Source: Craurococcus roseus (GTDB lineage: Bacteria; Pseudomonadota; Alphaproteobacteria; Acetobacterales; Acetobacteraceae). Taken from it: a stretch of DNA of 64,000 bases. The DNA is taken from assembly GCF_039523795.1 (NCBI RefSeq), contig NZ_BAAAFZ010000008.1:186001-250000 (forward strand). Reading direction: 5' to 3'. The notes under the pieces are model-generated. The model made no database searches and was not told where the DNA came from. It was given only the letters and a program-made list of their open reading frames with translations. Within the stretch, counting starts at the first letter, position 1; each line of letters starts with the position of its first letter. A program made the translations under genes and the position numbers. Shown here piece by piece: positions 58,030 through 64,000 of the stretch.

Positions 58030-59625
58030 ATGTTCGCGCCCTTCTTCGCATCCTTGTCCCGGCTGCCGGCGCGTCCGGCGCTGGCGACGGCCTTCGGCCT
58101 CGGCCTCCTGTCGGCCCTGGCCTTGCCGCCGATCCACGCCGTGCCCGTGCTGCTGGTCGCCTTTCCCGGGCTGCTGGCCTTGGCGGCCGGCCGCGACCGC
58201 ACTTGGCGCGGCGCAGCCCTGGTCGGCTTCGCCTGGGGTTGGGGCCACCACCTCGCGGGCATCTACTGGGTGACGCACGCCATCCTCACCGATGTCGAGA
58301 CTTGGTGGTGGCTGGTGCCCCTGGCGGCGCCGGGCCTCGCCATACCGCTCGCCTTGTTCGCCGTGCCGCCGGTGCTCGCCGCGCGCGCCCTGCCGGCGGG
58401 CTGGCCGCGGGTGCTGGGCTTCGCCGGCGTTTGGGTCTTTTCCGAGATGGCGCGCGGCGTCCTGTTCACCGGGTTCCCTTGGAACCTGATCGGCAGCGTC
58501 TGGGCCTTCGACGCGCTGCCGGTGCAAGGCGCCGCCCTGGTCGGTGTCCACGGCCTGTCCTTGGCGACGGTGCTGCTTGCCTGCCTGCCCCTGCTCGGCC
58601 GCGTCCGCCCGCTGATGGTCGGCGCGGCGGCGGTGGCCGCAGCGGCGGCGCTGGGTGCGTGGCGCATGTCCGAACCGCCGCCTCCCGCCGCGGCTCCGGG
58701 CCCGCGCTTGGTGCTGGTGCAGGGCAACATCGCGCAGCAGGTGAAGTGGCGCGAGGACCAGCGCGTCGCGATCTTCCAGCGCTACCTGGACATGACGGCC
58801 GAGGCCGCCCGCCGCGCCGCCGTCGCCGAAGGTCCTGGCGACCAACCGTCCGTGGTGGCCATCTGGCCGGAAACCGCCAGCCCCTTTCTGCTGGCGCAAG
58901 ACCCCGAAGCCAAGCGCCTGATCGCCGAAACGCTGCCGCCCGGCGGCGTGCTCCTGGCCGGCACCATACGGGGCGAATGGGGCGAGGACCGCATCCTCCG
59001 CCGCGTCTTCAACAGCTTGGTGGCGCTCGACGACGAGGGCGAGGTGGCGGCGCTCGCCGACAAATTCCACCTCGTGCCCTTCGGCGAGTACATGCCGCTC
59101 GCGGGCCTGATCCCGATCCGCATGGTGGTGGGCGGCATGGACTTTTCAGCCGGGCCGGGGCCGGAAACCATGTCGGTGCCGGGCCTGCCGCCCTTCGGCG
59201 CCCTGATCTGCTACGAGGTGATCTTCCCCGGCGCGGTGACGCCGACGCCGCGCCCCGCTTGGCTGCTGAACATCACCAACGACGCATGGTTCGGCTTCTC
59301 GTCCGGTCCCTGGCAGCACTTGGCGGCGGCCCGGATGCGCGCCGCCGAAGAAGGTTTGCCGCTGGTGCGGGCGGCGCAGACCGGAATCTCCGCCGTGTTC
59401 GACGCGCAAGGGCGGCGGCTCGCCTTTCTGCCGCTCGGCACCGCCGGGACGCTGGACATCGGCTTGCCGGGCGCCCTTCCGCCGACGCCGTTCGGCCGCT
59501 TCGGCCTGCTCATTCCGGGAGCGCTGGCCGGGTTGTGCCTCCTCGCGGCCTTCGCGGCGGTACATCGCGCGTCGCGAAGGGTTGTGCCCGAGCCGATGCC
59601 ACCAACCATTGCAGGACGTCTTTAA
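58030..59625 (+). CDS. lnt: Apolipoprotein N-acyltransferase
   Basis: A 531-aa inner-membrane enzyme that adds the third acyl chain to lipoproteins. About six N-terminal membrane spans are followed by a periplasmic nitrilase-like domain. The catalytic Glu-Lys-Cys triad is visible: PETASPF near residue 281, DKFHLVPFGEY near 346 and ICYEVIFPG near 396. TGFPWNLIGS near 154 and NDAWFGFSSGPWQHLAAARMRAAEEG near 418 are further signatures. ATG 58030 is preferred over GTG 58021 on spacing from a GGGTAGG element. A last hydrophobic helix ends the protein. Confidence 0.94.
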   Translation: MFAPFFASLSRLPARPALATAFGLGLLSALALPPIHAVPVLLVAFPGLLALAAGRDRTWRGAALVGFAWGWGHHLAGIYWVTHAILTDVETWWWLVPLAAPGLAIPLALFAVPPVLAARALPAGWPRVLGFAGVWVFSEMARGVLFTGFPWNLIGSVWAFDALPVQGAALVGVHGLSLATVLLACLPLLGRVRPLMVGAAAVAAAAALGAWRMSEPPPPAAAPGPRLVLVQGNIAQQVKWREDQRVAIFQRYLDMTAEAARRAAVAEGPGDQPSVVAIWPETASPFLLAQDPEAKRLIAETLPPGGVLLAGTIRGEWGEDRILRRVFNSLVALDDEGEVAALADKFHLVPFGEYMPLAGLIPIRMVVGGMDFSAGPGPETMSVPGLPPFGALICYEVIFPGAVTPTPRPAWLLNITNDAWFGFSSGPWQHLAAARMRAAEEGLPLVRAAQTGISAVFDAQGRRLAFLPLGTAGTLDIGLPGALPPTPFGRFGLLIPGALAGLCLLAAFAAVHRASRRVVPEPMPPTIAGRL

Positions 59626-59628
59626 AAC

Positions 59629-59675
59629 TGAGATTTCTCAAATTCATTGACCTTCGTTGCAGTATGCTGAATAAA
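59629..59675 (+). promoter_or_regulatory. Candidate operator and promoter of the XRE regulator
   Basis: TGAGATTTCTCA (59629-59640) is an inverted repeat with 5-bp arms. It is followed by TTGACC (-35, 59647-59652, five of six) and, 17 bp on, AATAAA (-10, 59670-59675, four of six). All lie in an AT-rich island between lnt and the regulator gene, so transcription would begin near 59682, about 48 bp before the chosen ATG. Confidence 0.5.
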
Positions 59676-59729
59676 CGGTATTCGAGGCGAATGGGCGTGA
59701 GCGGCATCCACAACCGGGGCGGAGCGGAC

Positions 59730-60188
59730 ATGCAAAGCGACGAAATTGCCGATCGCCCCGACCGCGAACACCGCCCCAGCCCCATAGACGTGCATGTCGG
59801 CGGCCGCGTGCGCCTGCGTCGGACGCTGATGGGCATGAGCCAGGAAAGGCTCGGGGAGGCGCTCGGCCTCACCTTCCAGCAGGTCCAGAAGTACGAGCGC
59901 GGCGTCAACCGCATCGGCGCGAGCCGGCTGTTCGACCTCGCGCGCGTGCTGGACGTGCCGATCGGCTTCTTCTTCGACGACATGCCCGACGGCGTGGGAG
60001 GCGGCGCGTCCCCCGGGCTCCCGCGCCGGTCCGTGAGCGGTTTCGCCGACTCCCAGGACGGTTTCGAGGACGACACGTTGCACCGCCGCGAGACCCTGGA
60101 GCTGGTGCGCGCCTATTACCGCATCACCGACCCGGCGGTCCGCAAGCGCGTCTTCGACCTCATCAAGAGCCTCACGCCGACGGAGTGA
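59730..60188 (+). CDS. XRE family transcriptional regulator
   Basis: A 152-aa HTH regulator. The Cro/CI-type HTH is VGGRVRLRRTLMGMSQERLGEALGLTFQQVQKYERGVNRIGASRLFDLARVLDVP near residues 21-75. FFFDDMPDG, an acidic linker and a C-terminal helical region LELVRAYYRITDPAVRKRVFDLIKSL follow. This is a widely conserved alphaproteobacterial form. ATG 59730 is chosen because GGAGCGGAC precedes it and QSDEIADRPDREHRPSPIDVHVGG is the usual N-terminus. The frame is also open from ATG 59663, in the promoter region. Targets unknown; the nearby inverted repeat suggests autoregulation. Confidence 0.88.
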   Translation: MQSDEIADRPDREHRPSPIDVHVGGRVRLRRTLMGMSQERLGEALGLTFQQVQKYERGVNRIGASRLFDLARVLDVPIGFFFDDMPDGVGGGASPGLPRRSVSGFADSQDGFEDDTLHRRETLELVRAYYRITDPAVRKRVFDLIKSLTPTE

Positions 60189-60212
60189 CGCCCGCCCCCC
60201 CCGGCGGCGCCT

Positions 60213-60734
60213 TCACTCCCGGAGTTGCGGATTGTCGAACACCGGCTCGCGGTAGCGCCGCAAGGCTTCCGACAACATCGCGGCCAACTCCCGCCGTTCC
60301 GCGTCTCCGAGCAACCCCCCGATCTCGACGTCGCGCCGGCGCTCCCTGAGCACGAGCCGACTCACCGTGCCGGGCCGCTCTTCGACGGACACGCGCGCCC
60401 AATACGGATCGAGCGTCAACTCTTCCCGCCTTCCCCGCGCGTCCGTGCGGCGCACCTCCAGTCGGTCGCCGACCAGGGCCAGGATCTCCACCGCCCGCCG
60501 CGCGCCGCGCCGGTGCCGCGACAGCAGGCCGAGCACCAAAACCACCTCCAGGCCGGTGAAGCCGATCACCGGCCAAGCGCCCAGGGCCGAGAACAGGATC
60601 GCCACCGCGGCGGAGGCGACGATCACCAGGATGGCGACCGCCCGCATCCCCCGGTCATCGAGGCTTTGGTGGGCGGTGCATACGGCCTCGAACAGCACGG
60701 GCTCCGGCTGCGGCGGCGTCGGGTGGGCTGACAT
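60213..60734 (-). CDS. DUF2244 domain-containing membrane protein
   Basis: A 173-aa protein with two membrane helices (AVAILVIVASAAVAILFSALGAW and VIGFTGLEVVLVLGLL, residues about 32-72) followed by a cytoplasmic domain: EILALVGDRLEVRRTDARGRREELTLDPYWARVSVEE, GTVSRLVLRERRRDVEIGGLLGDAERRELAAMLSEALRRYRE. This is the DUF2244 pattern; function unknown. It is convergent with the XRE gene and divergent from nth (35-bp gap between starts). Confidence 0.83.
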   Translation of the reverse strand: MSAHPTPPQPEPVLFEAVCTAHQSLDDRGMRAVAILVIVASAAVAILFSALGAWPVIGFTGLEVVLVLGLLSRHRRGARRAVEILALVGDRLEVRRTDARGRREELTLDPYWARVSVEERPGTVSRLVLRERRRDVEIGGLLGDAERRELAAMLSEALRRYREPVFDNPQLRE

Positions 60735-60769
60735 CGCAAGGATATCTGGGGTAGGCACCCAGACCTGCC

Positions 60770-61615
60770 ATGCCCCTCCGCCCCGCCCCGCGGCGAAAAG
60801 CCGCCGCTCCACCGGCCGACGACGCGGCCCCGGCCCCCACCACCAAGCACCCGCCGGCGCTCGGCGCCCCGGTCCGGCGAACCCCGACGACGGCGGCGGT
60901 GCACGGCACCGTGCGCGAGCCGCTCGCCCCGTCCCCCCGCATGGACGCTGCGCAGGCGGCGGCCTTCATCCGGGCGCTGGCGGAGGCCAACCCGCTGCCC
61001 CGAAGCGAACTCGCCCACCAAGACCCATTCGAGTTGCTGGTGGCCGTGGTGCTCTCCGCCCAAGCGACCGACGCCGCGGTGAACCGCTGCACGCCGGCCC
61101 TCTTCGCCGCCGCGCCCGACCCGGCCGCCATGGCGGCGCTGGGCGAGGCCGGCATCGCCCCCTTCATCCGTTCCATCGGGTTGTGGCAGGGCAAGGCGCG
61201 CAACCTAGCGGCGCTCTCGCGCCTGCTGCTGGAGCGGCACGGCGGCCAAGTGCCGCGCGACCGCGCCGCGCTGGAAGCCCTGCCCGGCGTCGGGCGCAAG
61301 ACCGCGAACGTCGTGCTCAACGTCGCCTTTGGCGAGGACGCCATGGCGGTGGACACGCACATCTTCCGCCTGGGCAACCGAACCGGCCTCGCGCCCGGCC
61401 GCACGCCGCGCGAGGTGGAGGACGGCCTGGTGGCGCAGTGCCCGCCGGAGCTGCTGCGGGACGCCCACCATTGGCTGATCCTGCACGGGCGCTACGTCTG
61501 CAAGGCGCGGATGCCGGAGTGCTGGCGCTGCGTCGCCCTGCGGTTCTGTAGCTACTCGAGCAAAGTGCTGGCGCTGCCGGCGGCGGGCGGGCCGAAGTCG
61601 CGCCGGACCGCCTGA
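60770..61615 (+). CDS. nth: Endonuclease III
   Basis: A 281-aa DNA glycosylase/AP lyase for oxidised pyrimidines. The helix-hairpin-helix LPGVGRKTANVVL carries catalytic Lys177, and Asp195 is in AVDTHIFRLGNR. The 4Fe4S cluster is Cys244-x6-Cys251-x2-Cys254-x5-Cys260. Relative to the E. coli enzyme there is an N-terminal extension of about 57 low-complexity Ala/Pro/Arg residues, common in alphaproteobacteria. ATG 60941 (residue 58) is a possible shorter start. Neither has a clear RBS. Confidence 0.93.
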   Translation: MPLRPAPRRKAAAPPADDAAPAPTTKHPPALGAPVRRTPTTAAVHGTVREPLAPSPRMDAAQAAAFIRALAEANPLPRSELAHQDPFELLVAVVLSAQATDAAVNRCTPALFAAAPDPAAMAALGEAGIAPFIRSIGLWQGKARNLAALSRLLLERHGGQVPRDRAALEALPGVGRKTANVVLNVAFGEDAMAVDTHIFRLGNRTGLAPGRTPREVEDGLVAQCPPELLRDAHHWLILHGRYVCKARMPECWRCVALRFCSYSSKVLALPAAGGPKSRRTA

Positions 61616-61649
61616 TGCGGCGCCGGCGCGGCGCGCCATGCCCCGGCGA

Positions 61650-62567
61650 TCAGGCGGGCCGCTCGAAGCCGACGTCCTGATTCATGGCCGGCTCGGGCAG
61701 GGCCGGGCGCGGCGGCGCGATGCGGGCTGGCGCGGTTCTGCGGGGGAGACGGTCCAGGCCGTAGGGGTCCGGATGCAGCACGAGCCGCCCGTCCAGGCCC
61801 GGCCAGGCCGTCAGGTAGGCGATGGCGACGCGGACCTCCTGCGTCGGCACCAGCTCGCGGGTGCGGCCGGTCGCCACGGCGGCCCGCAGCGCCTCCGGCG
61901 TCATGTCGAGCATCCAGGCCGCGAGTTCCACCACCCGCTCCACCCGGACGCAACCGTGGGAAAGGGTGCGGTGTTCGCGCGCGAACAGCCGCGGATCGCT
62001 CGTGCCGTGCAGGAACACGCCGTCCGAATTCTCCAGGCCGATCCGGACTGGGCCGAGCGGGTTGCGCGGGCCCGGCGGCTGGACGAGGCGGCCGTTCACC
62101 GTGCGGAAACCCGCCGCGCCGGACGCGCGGACCGACGGCTCGATGCTCGGCGGGACGTACCAAGGCGGGTTGAGCCGGACGGAGGGCACGGCGCTGGCCA
62201 GTTGCGGCGTGCGGGTCCGACCCGCCCCGACGATGGCGCGGGAGCGCAGCACCTCGCGGCCGTCCTCGTAGGCGACCACCTCGGCGGCCGCGATGTTGGC
62301 CAGCACGAAGCGGCCCCGCGCGTGGTCGGGGGCGAGCACGTCCAAACGCGCCAAGGTGCCCTCGACAGCGGCCTTCGTGCGGCCGTCGAGACCGGGCGAC
62401 GCGAGGGACGCTTGGCGGACGAGCGACGCGAAGTCGACGGCGCCCTCGGACGCCGCGGCCGCGGCGCCGTCCTGGGCACGCGCGGAGGCGCAGGGCAAAG
62501 CGGCGATGGCCGGGAGCGCGACGGCTCCGGCCAGGGTTTTGACGAAGGATCGGCGGGTACGGACCAT
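61650..62567 (-). CDS. L,D-transpeptidase (YkuD family)
   Basis: A 305-aa exported enzyme. A twin-arginine-like signal (VRTRRSFVKTLAGAVALP) precedes an N-terminal helical part and the YkuD domain. The active site is FLHGTSDPRLFAREHRTLSHGCVRVE, with Cys206 in SHGCVR. It forms 3-3 cross-links or attaches proteins to peptidoglycan in the periplasm. ATG 62567 is chosen for the signal; a further 31 residues are open upstream. A Pro/Arg-rich tail follows the catalytic domain. Divergent from the MBL-hydrolase gene. Confidence 0.87.
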   Translation of the reverse strand: MVRTRRSFVKTLAGAVALPAIAALPCASARAQDGAAAAASEGAVDFASLVRQASLASPGLDGRTKAAVEGTLARLDVLAPDHARGRFVLANIAAAEVVAYEDGREVLRSRAIVGAGRTRTPQLASAVPSVRLNPPWYVPPSIEPSVRASGAAGFRTVNGRLVQPPGPRNPLGPVRIGLENSDGVFLHGTSDPRLFAREHRTLSHGCVRVERVVELAAWMLDMTPEALRAAVATGRTRELVPTQEVRVAIAYLTAWPGLDGRLVLHPDPYGLDRLPRRTAPARIAPPRPALPEPAMNQDVGFERPA

Positions 62568-62592
62568 CGGGGGGAGACAGTCTGCATGTTTG

Positions 62593-62609
62593 GATATCGA
62601 TATGATATC
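62593..62609. promoter_or_regulatory. Repeated GATATC sites in a divergent promoter region
   Basis: GATATC occurs at 62593-62598 and again at 62604-62609, 11 bp apart (one helical turn), inside an AT-rich patch between the divergent L,D-transpeptidase and MBL genes. Each unit is itself palindromic. This looks like an operator, but no regulator can be assigned. Confidence 0.35.
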
Positions 62610-62733
62610 TGGAGAGACCCGGCCCATACACGTCGCGATTTCGTTATGAGACGGCATCATGTTTTTTGCGCAGTCGCAGGCGACGGTCTCGCCAGCGCGG
62701 GCGCCTGACCGGCCGTCGGGGCGTTCCGGCCGG

Positions 62734-63798
62734 ATGCGCCCGACCCTGCACCCGCGCCTGCTGAACGGACGGACCGGCGATCCAGGCGTTTACCTGGAAG
62801 CCCTCCACCTGCCCGGAGCGATCCTCCTCGATTGCGGCGACCTGTCGGCCCTGTCGCCGCGGCACCTCCTGCGGGTCGGCGCTCTCGCGGTGTCGCACGC
62901 GCACATGGACCATTGGGCCGGCTTCGACCGGCTGCTGCGGCTGCTGGTCGGCCGCGAGAAGCGTCTGCCTGTGGTGGGCCCCGCGGGCTTCGCGGAGCGG
63001 CTGTTCCACAGGTTGCAGGCTTACACGTGGAACCTGGCCGACCGCATCCCGGCCGATTTGGCGTTTGAGGTGACGGAGGTGGCCCTGCCCGGCGCAGCCG
63101 GGTGGCCCCGCACCCGCTTCGGGCTGCACGGCGGCTTCCGGCCTGAAGCCCTGCCGCCATCGCCGGCCGGGCCGGACGGCGCCGTGCTGCGCCTCGGCCC
63201 GCTCCGCCTCCGCGCGGCGGCGCTCTACCACGGCACGCCGTCCCTCGGCTTCGCGGTGGAGGAGGCGATGCACGTGAACGTCTGGCGGACCAGGCTGGCG
63301 GAACGCGGCCTGCCCACCGGCCCGTGGCTCGCGGCGCTCAAGGCGGCGGTGGCCGCGAACGGCCCCGACGACCTGCCGATCCCGGTCTTCGCCCGGGCGT
63401 CCGACGCGCCCGGCGCCCCGTCGCTGCCGCTGGGCGCGCTCCGCGACCTCGTCGAGGTCACGCCCGGGCAGCGCTTGGCCTACCTGACGGACTTCGCCGA
63501 CACGCCGGAAAATCGCACCGTCGCAGTGTCCTTGGCGCGCGACGCCGACATCCTGTTCATCGAGGCGCCCTTCGCGGCCGAAGACGCCGCCATCGCCGCC
63601 GACCGCCGGCACCTCACGACGCGCGCGGCGGGCGAGATCGCACGGGCGGCGAGGGCGCGCCGCGTCGAACCGTTCCACTTCTCGCCGCGCTACCAAGGGC
63701 AGGAAGCCCGGTTGCTGGCCGAGGTCGCGGAAGCGGCGGGTTTGGGGAGGGGCTTGGTAGCGACGGGCGGACTTGAACCGCCGACCCCGGCATTATGA
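62734..63798 (+). CDS. MBL-fold metallo-hydrolase (RNase Z-like)
   Basis: A 354-aa beta-lactamase-fold hydrolase with an intact metal motif: SHAHMDHWAGFDRLLRLLVG near residues 74-93 (HxHxDH), Asp in LAYLTDFADTPENR near 250 and His in VEPFHFSPRYQGQ near 314. The layout LDCGDLSAL...SHAHMDH with a late HFSPRY resembles RNase Z-type or phosphodiesterase MBL proteins. ATG 62734 is chosen because it gives the usual start before HPRLLNGRTGDPGVYLEA. The last 14 codons lie antisense to the tRNA at 63755-63831, so the encoded tail GGLEPPTPAL is a tRNA-derived artefact sequence that may or may not be part of the protein. Confidence 0.82.
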   Translation: MRPTLHPRLLNGRTGDPGVYLEALHLPGAILLDCGDLSALSPRHLLRVGALAVSHAHMDHWAGFDRLLRLLVGREKRLPVVGPAGFAERLFHRLQAYTWNLADRIPADLAFEVTEVALPGAAGWPRTRFGLHGGFRPEALPPSPAGPDGAVLRLGPLRLRAAALYHGTPSLGFAVEEAMHVNVWRTRLAERGLPTGPWLAALKAAVAANGPDDLPIPVFARASDAPGAPSLPLGALRDLVEVTPGQRLAYLTDFADTPENRTVAVSLARDADILFIEAPFAAEDAAIAADRRHLTTRAAGEIARAARARRVEPFHFSPRYQGQEARLLAEVAEAAGLGRGLVATGGLEPPTPAL

Positions 63799-63831
63799 GT
63801 GCCGTGCTCTAACCAGCTGAGCTACGTCGCC
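63755..63831 (-). tRNA. tRNA-Met (anticodon CAU)
   Basis: The minus strand reads from GGCGACG at 63831 through a complete cloverleaf. The acceptor GGCGACG pairs with CGTCGCT (one G-U). The D arm GCTC-AGCTGGTTA-GAGC, anticodon arm CGGCA-CTCATAA-TGCCG and T arm GGCGG-TTCAAGT-CCGCC are all intact. CCA is encoded at 63757-63755. CAU could also be the precursor of tRNA-Ile2 (k2C34). The body lacks the C1-A72 mismatch of initiator tRNA, so elongator Met is favoured. It overlaps the end of the MBL gene by 44 bp on the other strand. Confidence 0.93.
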
Positions 63832-63846
63832 GAAACCGGGCCGGAG

Positions 63847-64000
63847 TTAGGCCGCTGCCCCAGCGGTGTCAACGCTTTCGGCCCGCCGGATGAAGCCGCC
63901 GCCCAGCACCCGCTCGCCCCCGTAAAGCACGCAAGCTTGGCCCGGCGCGGCGACCGAAGGCGACGCGGGCCGCACCCGCAGCAGCCCCGCGCCGGCGTCC
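63847..64000 (-). CDS. mnmA: tRNA 2-thiouridine(34) synthase MnmA, C-terminal end
   Basis: Only the last 51 codons are in the window; the gene starts beyond its right edge. The readable end includes LLRVRPASPSVAAPGQACVL followed by YGGERVLGGGFIRRAES and TAA at 63847. APGQACVLY and RVLGGGFI are the conserved C-terminal barrel of MnmA, which thiolates U34 of Lys, Glu and Gln tRNAs. It lies 15 bp upstream of the tRNA gene on the same strand, so the two might share a transcript. Confidence 0.9.
   Translation of the reverse strand, partial: DAGAGLLRVRPASPSVAAPGQACVLYGGERVLGGGFIRRAESVDTAGAAA

Overview
The window is very GC-rich chromosomal DNA with frequent GTG and TTG starts and Tat-type signal peptides. 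It carries many families typical of Alphaproteobacteria: a DinB with an N-terminal Cys cluster, HpnG/HpnH hopanoid genes, DUF2783 and DUF427 proteins, hydantoinase A/B, TRAP transporters and a conserved XRE regulator. The gene mix points to Rhodospirillales, most likely a Roseomonas-like Acetobacteraceae; this is inference from families, not a database match. TAG, TGA and TAA all serve as ordinary stops.

Layout. 1-11.6 kb is a catabolic and uptake block: the end of a TPP-dependent enzyme, a complete carbohydrate-type ABC importer (ATPase, binding protein, two permeases), two SDR dehydrogenases, a D-2-hydroxyacid dehydrogenase and a hydantoinase/oxoprolinase A+B pair. 11.7-16.6 kb holds a phytanoyl-CoA-type dioxygenase, a TRAP transporter (P, Q, M subunits with 4-bp overlaps) and a DUF427 protein. 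17-22.6 kb holds a histone-deacetylase-like amidohydrolase with TusA, a ROK sugar kinase, a small membrane protein, DUF421, and two broken genes: dinB (two in-frame TAGs and a frameshift) and a Ca/cation exchanger (one TAG and an apparent internal deletion). 22.6-27.6 kb is a minus-strand run with two peptide-type ABC permeases, a DUF3455 protein, an HpaI-type aldolase and an AGCS symporter. 27.8-37.5 kb holds a GlcD-type FAD dehydrogenase, an MFS carrier, an RND efflux pair (the adaptor is interrupted by a 64-N assembly gap) and a lone molybdenum hydroxylase large subunit. 39-42.5 kb is a MarR-controlled, divergent aromatic-hydroxylase operon. 42.9-46.7 kb holds an M20 amidohydrolase with an HpnG-like nucleosidase, then a manganese catalase divergent from OxyR with a recognisable OxyR half-site between them. 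48.5-49.6 kb is a stand-alone pstS.

The most striking object is a 5,091-bp mobile element at 50059-55149. It has perfect 20-bp terminal inverted repeats and a perfect 8-bp target duplication (CAAAAACG). It sits inside a decayed second pstS, pieces of which lie on both sides. It encodes an IS1-type DDE transposase, a probable type II restriction endonuclease, a single-chain Vsr-nuclease/DNA cytosine-5-methyltransferase fusion, a HARE-HTH-like protein and a small basic protein. It therefore looks like a restriction-modification system packaged as one transposable unit.

55.4-64 kb returns to housekeeping genes: hpnH, a PrxQ-type peroxiredoxin, a CopC-like protein, lnt, an XRE regulator, a DUF2244 protein, nth, an L,D-transpeptidase, an MBL hydrolase whose 3' end overlaps a tRNA with a CAU anticodon on the opposite strand, and the 3' end of mnmA.
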